A DNA stretch of 64,000 bases from Arcuatula senhousia (lineage: Eukaryota > Mollusca > Bivalvia > Mytilida > Mytilidae). The position numbers and the translations under genes are program-made. The stretch covers positions 57,236,203-57,300,202 of the forward strand of contig OZ020313.1 of NCBI GenBank assembly GCA_963971305.1. Direction: 5' to 3'. Below are positions 43,084-53,349 of this stretch, in pieces (position 1 is the first letter of the stretch; every line of letters starts with the position of its first letter). A model generated the notes under the pieces. That model was not told the DNA's origin. It saw nothing but the letters and a program-made list of their open reading frames with translations, and did no database searches.

Positions 43084-44330
43084 GTAAAAAAAAACCGCCA
43101 AATTTTATATGTGCCTGTCCTAAGCCAGGAAACTTTGCCAAAGCCTTTTTTTTGTCCTTGTCATTCTGTGTTAACTGTTTTATGTCAAGAATTGGGTCTT
43201 TTGTTGATGATTTAGGGATTGGTTTTGAAACTTTTGTATTGTATTACAAGTCTTGGGCCAATGCAAGACGGTAAGAAGTGACCTATTGTCATGTTGAAGA
43301 CTGTTTGCTGTTTTCCGTTGTGATTTTTGTCTCGCCTGCGACGAATGTCGCAAAAGGCGAGACTTAGGTATGGTGATTCCGGCGGCGACGGCGACGGCGG
43401 CGGCGGTGGCGTCCACAATTGGTTAAAGTTTTTGCTTAAGTCTGTTTTGTGTGAACTAGTTATGTTACACCATTGATATTTGGTATGCAGTTGCATCAGC
43501 ATCAGTACAGATCAGTTTTAAAAGGATTTCACCTGTATGCTCCTGCAGTCACGGTCTACTGACTTTGAAATTTTACACTGGTTTGGCCGAGGTTAACCTT
43601 TTTTCTTAAGTCTGTTTAACATGAAGCAGTTATGTTACACCATTGATATTTGGTATGCAGTTGCATCAGCATCAGTACAGATCAGTTTTAAAAGGATTTT
43701 ACCTGTATGTTCCTGCAGTCGTCTACTGAATTTGAAATTTTACACTGATTTGGCCGAGGTTAACCTTTTTTCTTAAGTCTGTTTAACATGAAGCAGTTAT
43801 GTTACACCATTGATATTGGGTATGCAGTTGCATCAGCATCAGTAGAGATCAGTTTTAAAAGGATTTCACCTGTATGCTCCTGCAGTCACGGTCTACTGAC
43901 TTTGAAATTTTACACCGATTTGGCCGAGGTTAACCTTTTTTCTTACGTCTGTTCAACATGAAGCAGTTATGGTACATCATTGATATTGGGTATGCACTTG
44001 CATTAGCATCAGTACAGATCAATTTCAAAAGTATTTTATCTGTATGATCCTGCAGTCTCAGTCTATTGACTTTGAGATTTTACACTTTTTAACTTTTTAC
44101 TTATGTCATGAGTGTTTTATATAAAGCAGTTATGGTTCACCAGTTATATTTGGTATGCAGCTGCTTAAGCATCAGTTAAGATCAGTTTAAGGAGGATTTT
44201 TACTTCATTTTATACTGTGTCCAGTTGCGACAGGCGAGACATGTCTCTGTGTTAACAGTTTATTGAATTGCTGTTTGTTTATGTTTGTTGTGTCGCGTAC
44301 ACTTATTCCATATCTCAATATCGTCTATAA
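43084..44330 (+). repeat. Dispersed repeat R1 insertion in copy B, containing a family 2 element
   Basis: Begins AAAAAAAACCGCCAAATTTTATATGTG, as TAACCCCGCCACATTTTAATG at 22133, and ends GTCGCGTACACTTATTCCAT. Copy A reads straight through (AAGGTCAAGG then ATGTGAGAGAAATAGTG). Confidence 0.65.
43329..44252 (-). mobile_element. Pearl/HINE-like element, family 2
   Basis: Read on minus: 5' end ACACAGAGACATGTCTCGCC with palindrome GAGACATGTCTC and subterminal repeat GTCTCGCCTG. Five core units of about 169 bp follow (ATTGATATTTGGTATGCAG phrases on +, at 43471, 43641, 43808, 43979 and about 44143). Next come a GGCGAC/GGCGGC microsatellite (about 43380-43412) and a terminal hairpin GTCTCGCC-TGCGAC-GAAT-GTCGCA-AAA-GGCGAGAC (43329-43363). 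The subterminal repeat resembles that of family 1 (GCTCACCTG), suggesting a common origin of the ends. Non-coding. Confidence 0.75.
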
Positions 44331-44978
44331 CAGATGTGAGAGAAATAGTGTTAACTAAGTTTGTACTAGTGCACTATGCGTACACAGCTTCATCACTCTA
44401 AGACTAGCATTTAAAAATGAGATGCGCATACGACTTAAACATTGCTAGATCGCTGCATTGCTTTATGTGTTGAAAATGGTCAAAGTCACAGAAATAAAGC
44501 CTCTAGGTCAATGTCGAAAAATTAACAAAACAATAGAAGACCCTATACAGAAGTCAACTGCTAAATCTTACGGAGCACCTGAGTTCACATAGTTTCGTAT
44601 TGGGTCGTGTTGTTGATTTCTGTGTTTTTTAAGTTTGTGTTTGTGCATGCTGTTCTCGTTGTTGTGTCTTTTGAAACCCGAATGCCTCATTGTTGCCTCT
44701 TTGTTTCTTTCATATACCAAATATCAAGTCGATGTTGAAAAAGCTGTAACGGAAATTATCAACAATTGATCACTAATGTTGTAAGTTGACTTTGTCGGTA
44801 AACAGGAAGTAGATATCCGACAGTCCTTATTTAAGTAATCGTTCGCGATCGAAAAAAGACCATATAATTTATCTATAGATCACTTTTCAAGTCGCTGTGA
44901 TTTGTAGTTGCAGTGAAAACTGTTATTGAAAATATATTGCACAAGGAAAGAGGTAAATCAGCATCATGACCCCTTTTT

Positions 44979-45916
44979 AGCTCACCTGACCCGAAGGGTC
45001 ATGTGAGCTATTGTCATCACTTGGCGTCCGTCGTCCGTCCGTAATTTTTTTAAAACGTTAACTCCTCTGACACCATAAGTCCAATTGCAACCAAACTTGG
45101 TATGATTGGTCATTAGCATTCGGTGCTTAGAACTGATTTGGGGATTTTTGATTCGTCATAAAACATGTCCGCCATGGCTAAAAATAGAACATAGGGGTAA
45201 AATGCGGTTTTTTTGCAAATAACTCAAAAACGGCTACAGATTTCAAAATTCTGGCAAAGGATAACAGTGATCAACACCTCAAGATCTACCTACCCTGAAA
45301 TTTTGAAGAAAATCCAACAACCCATGTAGGAGTTATTGCCCTTTTTGTGGATTTTTTGCAAATTTTGCACCTGTTTAGCTCAATATCTTGAAAACTATAC
45401 TAGATATTTGAGAAATTTAAATTGCATATTGTTAATCACATCAAGATCTACATAATATGTAATAGGGTTAACGTTGTAGGACTTTTTTTAGGAGTTATTG
45501 CCCTTAGAACGTCAAAATTTAGCATTTTAACAGCATTTCCTCATTACATTGAAAACGTTAACTCCTCTGACACTTTAAGTCCAATTGAAACCAAACTTAA
45601 TATTGTTGTTTATTAGCATTAGGTGTATAGAACTGATGTGAGGATTTTTGATTGGTTGTTAAACATGGCCGCTGTGGCTAAAAATAGAACATTAGGCTAA
45701 ACTGCATTTTTTTTGCTAATAACTCAAAAAGGGTGACATATTTTTAGATTTTGATTGAGAATAAAAGTGATCAGCACCTTAAGATCCACCATATTGTCAG
45801 ATGATCCCCTTACTAATCTTATGAATCCTTTCAACGTCAAATAGATTTCGCCTAATAACCTTCACTTCAGGCACATATGTCAGGTGAGCGATTCAGGCTC
45901 CTGGGAGCCTCTTGTT
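44979..45916 (-). mobile_element. Pearl/HINE-like element, family 1, copy 2
   Basis: Reverse orientation of the 2930-4470 type. The hairpin is at 44979-45009 and (GTCC)n microsatellite at about 45028-45041. The interior consists of two units about 500 bp apart (GTTAACTCCTCTGACAC at 45057 and 45556). The end CAGGTGAGCGATTCAGGCTC, CTGGGAGCC, TCTTGT is identical in plan to copy 1. Copy A gives the empty site (ATCCCTTTTCTTCGAAG, near 39321): insertion between T residues, no duplication. The interior is unrelated to the 158-bp core of copy 1, so ends are conserved while cores change. Confidence 0.8.
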
Positions 45917-46454
45917 TTCGAATCGTTCGATAACTAACATTGACAGTAACCCCTTACACTATAAAGCAGAATATGTCTCATTCCTCTTTTCAGGAAACAG
46001 AGACAGTTTTGTTTTGGGTTTAAACACTTTTTTTCAATATCGATTTATGATAATCATTGATCAAAATATGTATATTTAAAATGTAAACTTTTAACTCTTG
46101 TGATATAACACGCATGCAGAATTACATGTAGACAGCAGTAGCAGTTTTATTGTTTTATATGTTCTAGTAATTTTATGCATTTGTTTTCTTTGTGCTGGTC
46201 TTAATTAATGTCTAATTTGTAATCGTTATATAAAATGCACAAATGACGAAAAAATATACGAATATGTAGAATTTTTTACCTAGAAACAAAGACGGAGCGT
46301 CCGGATTTAGGTTAAATTAATTTAATATATCGGTTTCTTGTCTATTTCTTACGATCAACGTATAATATAGATAAGTAAATCGTACGAACGAGCAAAGATG
46401 GGGTTTAGTTACACCTCTTACATCTTGCAATAATCTTAAGTGCTCGATTCAGGG

Positions 46455-46657
46455 CCCGGTAGCACAAAGCACAACAGGAATACAGAGGTGATCATCTTAG
46501 TACAACAAACTGTCACCAACTAATTGAAACAACCGCAAATGATTTTATCTGACATTATTTTGAATTTATATATAATTAGCTACCAGTGGCTGATATCGGA
46601 AAAAAAAAAACGTTTTAGGAGACCGTATGAGGTGTATTTTCTTATAACCTTGGTCTA
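46455..46657 (-). mobile_element. Penelope-like 3' fragment, right piece
   Basis: CGGTAGCACAAAGCACAACA, GAGGTGATCATCTTAGTACA, CTACCAGTGGCTGAT, GTATGAGGTGTATTTTCTTA correspond to 51793-51992 of the larger Penelope-like copy. The fragment stops where the minisatellite begins. Confidence 0.75.
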
Positions 46658-47540
46658 AATTAGTGTTTCATTTAGGTTTTTATAAGTGTTACATTAATGA
46701 TTTATTAGGTAAAATTAGTTTTACATCCATGTTAGATACATGTAAGTGTTACATTAAGGTTGAATGAGTGTTACATTCAGGGGTTAAATTAGTGTTACAT
46801 TCAGGGGTTAAATTAGTGCTAAATTCAGGTTAAATTAGAGTTACTTTAAGATTTAATCAATGTTTCCTTAGGTTGGATTAGTGTTACATTCAGGTTGTAT
46901 TAGTGTTACATTGAATTAGTGTTACATTCAGGTTGAATTAGTGTTACATTCAGGTAAGTGTTACATTAATGATTTATTAGGTAAAATTAGTTTTACATCC
47001 ATGTTAGATACATGTAAGTGTTACATTAAGGTTGAATGAGTGTTGCATTCAGTCAGTTTAAATCAGTGTTACATTTAGTGGTTAAATTAGTGCTAAATTC
47101 AGGTTAAATTAGAGTTACTTTAAGATTTAATCAATGTTTCCTTAGGTTGAATTAGTGTTACATTCAGGTAGAATTAGTTTTACATTCAGGTTGAATTAGT
47201 GTTACATTCAGGTAGAATTAGTGTTACATTCAGGTAGAATTAGTGTTACATTCAGGTAGAATTAGTGTTACATATAGGTAAAATTAGTTTTACATCCATG
47301 TTAGATACATGTAAGTGTTACATTAAGGTTGAATGAGTGTTACATTCAGTCAGTTTAAATCAGTGTTACATTCAGGGGTTAAATTAGTGCTAAATTCTGG
47401 TTAAATTAGAGTTACTTTAAGATTTAATCAATGTTTCCTTAGGTTAAATTAGTGCTAAATTCAGGTTAAATTAGAGTTACTTTAAGATTTAATCAATGTT
47501 TCCTTAGGTTGAATTAGTATATATTGCCTTATGTAATACA
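46658..47540. repeat. AT-rich minisatellite, TTAGTGTTACATTCAGGTTGAA type, with higher-order units
   Basis: A 20-24-bp unit (GAATTAGTGTTACATTCAGG and variants) recurs about 35 times. A higher-order block starting near AAAATTAGTTTTACATCC recurs at 46711, 46983 and 47280, about 272 and 297 bp apart. Short relatives occur at 37040-37110 and 10820-10985. Confidence 0.85.
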
Positions 47541-48389
47541 CAGGGAAACCATCACTCTGGAGCATATAGTGGAACATTACGGATAAAACGATCTCTATAT
47601 CAGGTTCATAATGAATTCATTACTAGTTGCCGAAATCGCTACACTTGTGTTGTCGATTTGGGGGATGACCTACATGTAAATTTATATACTTAAAACATAC
47701 AATACACAAAAGGAAACTAGCTCTCATGACAAAATCAGTACAAAGCACGGATGATAACGTAAACTACTACAACGGATGTTTCGACTTATACTAGGATTGG
47801 TACAAACTTGTAGTTCAAGTCAGATTTTCTCAGAAAGATGCTTACGTCGCCAATACACAGGAAACTCTACCAGTTTTTACCAAGAGAGAGATGAAAAATG
47901 TTGTGGAGTCGAAGTATTGAAAGTAAGTAAAAAGTAGCATGATCATAATTTAAAAAAAAAATTGTTGTCGAAACATTAAATCTTAATTATAATTTATTTC
48001 ATTTACTTTCTTTTCATGGAGAGTTAGGACAAAAAAACTGACAACAAAGACAATTTTAAATTCGTATTATTCTGCCTATTTTGAAATAACATCAAAATGC
48101 ATCATGCATAAGGCAGCACCAAATACTAGAAACATACATGTATAATTACAACATAAAAATTAAAGTCTTGTTTCGTTTGATAAAATAAAAAGATTGTTGT
48201 AAAAAGGGTGTGTTTGTGTATCAATATCATTTGTTTTTGTTTGTTTTAATCACCATTGGTCAATAATGACTCCTAAACTCCATATATCATGTTCATATCA
48301 CATTCAGAAAAAAAATAATAATCTTTGCCTCCTAAGTGGCTTTTACATGATTTGTGGATTCGCGCCTTAATGGTAACCCCTCGAGGGTA
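47541..48389. other. Non-coding upstream of the TRIM-type gene
   Basis: No exon, RNA gene or repeat structure could be assigned. The 5' untranslated exon of the TRIM-type gene may lie in or before this stretch. Confidence 0.4.
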
Positions 48390-48660
48390 CCCCCATTGTG
48401 TTGAAGGAAGCAGAGGGGTATCCATGGGGCATTTGAATGTCAAAAGTCCGACAGGGCAAAGGCAAAACCCAGTCTTCAATTTGTCCAGCATGACTTTGCC
48501 TTGTTTTGTCTTTTCTTCTTGGGTTTATGAGATTGATCATCCCAGATCGGTCGTTTTGTTACAAAACACGAAAAAAAAAGACCACACGAAAACGAACAAT
48601 ACTGAATAGCAATAAAAAAGCAAACCCAAGTCGTAACGAGTGTGAACTTAGGTGCTCCGA
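48390..48660 (-). repeat. Dispersed repeat with CCTGTCGGACTTTTGACATT motif (minus)
   Basis: On minus it reads CGGAGCACCTAAGTTCACAC ... CCTGTCGGACTTTTGACATT ... CTCTGCTTCC. The same order of phrases occurs at 38880-39055 and 44570-44715 (inside elements A and B) and in part at 36730 and 61660-62120. Confidence 0.6.
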
Positions 48661-48842
48661 AAAATAAGCAGTTCCGGCTCAGCATATAATAATGATAGTT
48701 GGGTGTCTGATTACATGAGGAAAACCAATTGCGTTTTGTCAATTTCAAAACCTGATAAAAATGAAGGAGATAACAAATGGACATAACATACAGAATGTTA
48801 GGAAGCAGGTTGCATTAAATGTTTATTTATATGAGGTATCAA

Positions 48843-48854
48843 TTTTGTTTTCAG
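48843..48854 (+). promoter_or_regulatory. Probable 3' splice site before the TRIM-type start codon
   Basis: TTTTGTTTTCAG 15 nt upstream of ATG is a strong acceptor, so the mRNA probably has a 5' untranslated exon further upstream and a single coding exon. Confidence 0.6.
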
Positions 48855-48869
48855 ATCTAGAATAATAAG

Positions 48870-50552
48870 ATGGCAAGTAACGTGTCTCTCTGTGGGGTGT
48901 GTGAAACTCTCGGACATTCGGTACCGTCCACGGCTTGGTGTGATAAATGTGATGAGGCGTTATGTGTCAACTGTAAAACGCAACATACGGCCTCGAAAGG
49001 AACAAAATCACACCAGTTGATCTCCATTGAAATATACCAACAACTGCCTTCCGATGTACTTAAAATATCCCAAAACTGTCCGCAACACAACGAGAGGTAT
49101 CAAACCTACTGTGGCGAACACGAATGTGCCTGTTGTCTGAAATGTACTTTGGGAAAACACAAGGAATGTAAAGACATGTTACCTGTTGATGACATAGTTG
49201 GTGGCGTAAAGGTTTCGAATGCTTTGACGGAATGCATGGAGAATATGAAGGAAAACATAGAAAACGTCGATGTGATAATTAAGGACCGGGAACTAAATCT
49301 ATCGTCACTACAACAAGCGAGGGAAAAAATGCAGACCGAAATTCGAGAAACAAGAATGAAAGTAAACGAACATCTTGATAAACTGGAAACTCAAATACTT
49401 CATCAACTCAATAAGTTCGAAGAACTGCACACTTGTAAAATCCAAGCGCTGGTTACATCGTTAGAAAAGAAAAAACAGGAGATGGAAGCCATGCAGGGTA
49501 GTTTATCAGCCCTGAAAGATCACGCGTCCGACCTACAAATCTTCCTATCAATGAAGAGAACAGGGAAGCTTACGTCATCCGATGATGAATATCTCCAAAG
49601 TCTTTGTTCGAGTAAAGATCTGAACCATATATCCCTCTCTGTTGAACTCGAAAAAACGTTACGAAATTTAGAAATCTGTTTACCAACGTTCGGTCGCGTA
49701 TCTACTTGTTCTAAAATATGCGGCGTTGTTCTCAATAAAAGGAAAGATAAACAGGCACAGTTACACGTATCCAGTGTCCGGTCTATTGACAGTATAAGGC
49801 TTGATCGCATAAGGACCATTGACGTGCAGAAAAACTTCTTGCATGGATGTTCTTTCTTTTCTGATGGTAGATTCGCTGTTGCGAGTCATAAGGATGAATG
49901 CATTATAGTGATGACAGAGGACGGTACTGTAGACTGTCAGATTAATGTTACACCTCACTTTATCATCGATATTACACACATACCGTCCACCAACACATTG
50001 GCAGCAACAGGATGGCATAATTGGATAAATATAATCAATAGAGACACGAAAAAGATCATGCGGTCTTTTCCGTCCGAAAGGTCGAACTTTGGCATAACAA
50101 ATAAGAATGGATGCCTTATCTACTGTGCCGAGGATGTCGGGATATGTAAAATGAGCATAGAAAGTGGGGAGATAACGACGATCAAGAAGTTACCTAACAT
50201 GTCACCGTTCTCCTACATCACAACATTTCAAGATAAACTTTACTATACTAACTATAATGCTCATACCGTGACCTGTTGTAGTATTGACGGTACAACAAAG
50301 TGGGAGTTCAAGAATACGAATGTCTTATGTAATCCTCAAGGAATCGCCATTGATACCAATGGGTATGTGTACGTTGTAGGATGGGGCTGTAACAAACTGA
50401 TCGTTATATCACCAGACGGTGATCGTCACTCCATATTACTGACTAGAGAATACGAACTGGATGATCCATCAGCGGTAGATTATGACAGGACTACTAACCG
50501 GATTCTTGTGACAAACGTTAAAAATAAATTACTTCTTTACAATGTTAACTAA
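48870..50552 (+). CDS. RING-less TRIM-type protein: two B-boxes, coiled coil, beta-propeller
   Basis: A 560-aa intracellular protein in a single uninterrupted coding exon. Residues 8-48 form a B-box1-like zinc site (C8, C11, C24, C27, C32, C35, H39, H48). Residues 70-100 form B-box2 (C70, H73, C81, H84, C89, C92, H97, C100). About 120-235 is a long coiled coil (KENIENVDVIIKDRELNL onward). About 295-560 is a repeat-rich beta domain like the NHL/six-bladed propeller of TRIM2/3/56/71-like proteins (blade phrases GCSFFSDGRFAVASH, GIAIDTNGYVYVVGW). No RING finger precedes the B-box, so ubiquitin-ligase activity is not supported. Bivalves have very large families of such genes, several linked to innate immunity (family knowledge). 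The ATG at 48870 follows a likely splice acceptor. Assignment to a specific TRIM is not possible. Confidence 0.9.
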   Translation: MASNVSLCGVCETLGHSVPSTAWCDKCDEALCVNCKTQHTASKGTKSHQLISIEIYQQLPSDVLKISQNCPQHNERYQTYCGEHECACCLKCTLGKHKECKDMLPVDDIVGGVKVSNALTECMENMKENIENVDVIIKDRELNLSSLQQAREKMQTEIRETRMKVNEHLDKLETQILHQLNKFEELHTCKIQALVTSLEKKKQEMEAMQGSLSALKDHASDLQIFLSMKRTGKLTSSDDEYLQSLCSSKDLNHISLSVELEKTLRNLEICLPTFGRVSTCSKICGVVLNKRKDKQAQLHVSSVRSIDSIRLDRIRTIDVQKNFLHGCSFFSDGRFAVASHKDECIIVMTEDGTVDCQINVTPHFIIDITHIPSTNTLAATGWHNWINIINRDTKKIMRSFPSERSNFGITNKNGCLIYCAEDVGICKMSIESGEITTIKKLPNMSPFSYITTFQDKLYYTNYNAHTVTCCSIDGTTKWEFKNTNVLCNPQGIAIDTNGYVYVVGWGCNKLIVISPDGDRHSILLTREYELDDPSAVDYDRTTNRILVTNVKNKLLLYNVN

Positions 50553-51330
50553 ATTTGTATTTCTCCGAAACAATGTACTGCTTCACTTTGAACAATTGTT
50601 ATATAAAGCAAAATACTTTCAGACTAAATGATGCAGATGGAAATATGTGTAGCCTGTGGTACTAGCTTTACACAAATTCTGAAGTGCATACAATGAAAAT
50701 GGTATATAAAGGACAATGCCATTGTGTAAAACGACATCTCATTCGTAAAAAGACCAACTTGTAGCTTTCAAACAATATATGATTATAAAAGGCTTAATAA
50801 TTGATGCAAAAGTTTGTGTGTATAATGGTATAAGCTTTAAGGATTGTGTGAAAAATATCGTATTTATCATAAACCGTGTCATTGTGTTTAGATGCAAATC
50901 ATTCATTCTTTTGCTTTTGAAATAATGTTGAGTATGAAAGGTGTTTTGGTGATGTTTTTAATTAACAACAATCAATAGACCTTAAATTATAGCTGTGTTC
51001 TAGTCCGTTATTCAGTCCGTAAATGCCTTTGGTTTTGCTTAACAATGTTTTTACTTGGATTACAAATCAAAAAGCGTTTTTACTGTGATATTTTTTTATA
51101 AATATATTTTATTTTAGTTTATTTTATTTGATAGAATAAGAAAGGTCCCTTAACAATGATTTCACTGTTAAAAACCTTTACTGAGGGGTATATCATTTCA
51201 TATTCTAAAAAAGAAACCGTACATCGACGTGTAATATAAACGATCGTGTTTGGATGATCTTTCTGAAATGTCTTAGAAAAATGTCAAAAACAGGCAAAAC
51301 CATTACAGAGAATTTAAAATGAAGTTAGTC
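50553..51330. other. 3' flank/UTR of the TRIM-type gene
   Basis: AT-rich, no second gene. A canonical AATAAA close to the stop was not found, so the cleavage site is unknown. Confidence 0.45.
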
Positions 51331-51597
51331 CAGTAGTGGAAAGGTCGAAAGCTCCTATTATTTTTCAGGTGGTGCAAGGTGGTGCAGCCCTTTGCGCATG
51401 CCTATGACGTCATATCCGCTTCCGGTCCGCCATCTTGGATCTCAGAGGCCATCTTGGAGCTGGTCGGCAATTTTGCTTCCGGTGACGCCACATCCGGTCC
51501 TTTGGGAAGCTCATTTTCCCGCGAAAATTCGAATTTTGAGATATCCGACCTCAACACTACTAAATTTCATTGGGTCATATCTGTGTTATTCCTTTAT
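51331..51597 (+). repeat. Left outer arm of the TIR element
   Basis: Inverted partner of 61290-61529, with scattered substitutions. Includes CCATCTTGGATCTCAGAGGC and CCTTTGGGAAGCTCATTTTC. The short frames in it are shared with the right arm and look like chance. Confidence 0.75.
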
Positions 51598-52624
51598 AAA
51601 GGTAATAACAAAACTACCGAACTTGAATGATCAATCTCATAGTCCAGAGAAAACGACAAAAACGAATCAGTCATACCGGAGAACTGAAGGATCGCAATGG
51701 TCCTGACTTGGTACAGGCATTTCAAACGAAATGGTGGGTTAAACCAGGTTTTATGGCGCCAAACCTCCCTCTTCCATTGCGATCTTAGGGTCCGGTAATG
51801 ACCATAGAACACAACATAGTTGTAAGACACAATAGGGATATTGAGGTGATCATCTCAGTACAGCAGACCAGTCAAACACTAATTAAAACAATTAACTATC
51901 ATATCTTTTAACTCAATTTTGAACTTTTCTACTAGTGGCTGATAACGAAGAAAGAATTTTTTTAGTGATCGTATGAGACGTATTTTCTTATAGCCCTGCT
52001 TCAAAAGTCGGTCACGAAGAAACCGGTGTCTGATCAAAAAATCTGTGAAATGTGTGCAAGCTCTTGCATATCGAATAAGTTGAGAAATATAAACACCGTA
52101 TGCAAGAGAAGTAGGTATATTGCTCTGTAGATTAGGAAAATTAATAATTTGAAAATTAAAATCGTCTCGTTTATCGTAAATTTTTGTACTGAGATGACCA
52201 CCTGGGTCAAATTCGAGGTGCAAATCCAAGAAAGACGTGAAGCAATTTGATTCGGTGGTCTCTTTAATCTCCAATTCCGGAGGATATATTGAAGGAATTC
52301 AACTACCAAATGAAGTGTTATTGAAAGAAAGGACATCATCAATATATCTGAATGTAAGATTAAATGACCTTGCCTCTTTCATCTTCTTGTTCTTTACGAG
52401 TCCCTGAAGAAATTCAGTCTCGTAAGAGTATAAAAACAAATCGGCGAGGAGAGGAGCACAGTTTGTGCCCATTGGAATGCCGATTTGTTGTTGAAAATCT
52501 CTCCTCCGAAGGTGACAAATATGTTCTCAATGAGGAATTCAAGCATACTGAAAACTTGTTCCAGTGTGTAACAAATTTTATCTTTGAAAGATGTTTTGGA
52601 AAAGAATGTAGAATTATATTTATA

Positions 52625-52757
52625 TATATATATCAATTGAACATGTTATTATCTTTGTTCATTTTGTCAATTGTCCTAACTTTAAATCATATTTGTTGTA
52701 TTGTATTTGCCCCTTGAGGGCCCATGATTGGCCAATAAATGATTGATTGATTGATAT
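52625..52757 (+). mobile_element. LINE 3' tail inserted in the Penelope-like element
   Basis: ATTTGCCCCTTGAGGGCCCA, TGATTGGCCAATAAA and a (TGAT) tail give the standard LINE 3' end on +. ATAT-rich sequence at both borders may be the target duplication. The Penelope-like reading frame resumes on the far side. Confidence 0.7.
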
Positions 52758-53349
52758 AACCCAAAACAACAAAATTCCTTGAGTTTGAAAAGGCTTTTTC
52801 GAGAAGTTTTTTCAGGCGACATTTTAGTTTTTCGTGTGGCAAGGTAGTGTATAAAGTTGAAAAATCGAACGTTTTCAAAGAGTGAACATCAGAAAATGAT
52901 TTAGATTTAAAATGATCTAACAAATCTTTTGAGTTTTTCAAAATCCACATATGGTTAATTCCACTACGATTATAAATAGTGTCGCAGTATGCTTGTTGAC
53001 CTTCTTTGACAGCAGACAAGATTTTAGTTAAATGAACGGACAGTTCTGTAGTTGAACATGATGAAGATCCAGCTATATACCTTTCTTTGTACGGATTTTT
53101 GTGAAGTTTAGGTATCCAGTACAAATATGGTAACTCTTTATGTTCCTCTTTCATTGAAACATTGAAAGAGGACATAAAAGAGCTATGGTTGGCTATGATT
53201 TCATCTTTGTTAAATGTAGTCCGTGTGTATGTAGCACTAGCGGAAGTATTACCATCAATGCCTAGTTCTTTTATTAGACAATTGTAGCAATGTGCTTTAC
53301 ATACAAAAACTATATTATTGGAGGCCTTGTCTGCTGGCGTGACAACATA

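Larger units (their letters stand above)
40116..46456 (+). mobile_element. TIR-type repeat element, copy B, enlarged by five insertions
   Basis: Collinear with copy A (37385-39905), but it carries inserts at 40271-40811, 41090-41983, 42460-42875, 43084-44330 and 44979-45916. It is flanked by CAGGGCC on both sides (40116-40122, 46450-46456). The two outer flanks join into a continuous Penelope-like 3' region, whose intact relative at about 51790 reads AGGGTCCGG at the same place. The right terminal 30 bp present in copy A are missing. Non-coding. Confidence 0.75.

Noticed and set aside
37385..46456. Segmental duplication of genomic DNA
   Set aside because: The duplicated units have inverted ends of their own and copy B interrupts an independent element, so two copies of one mobile repeat explain the data better.
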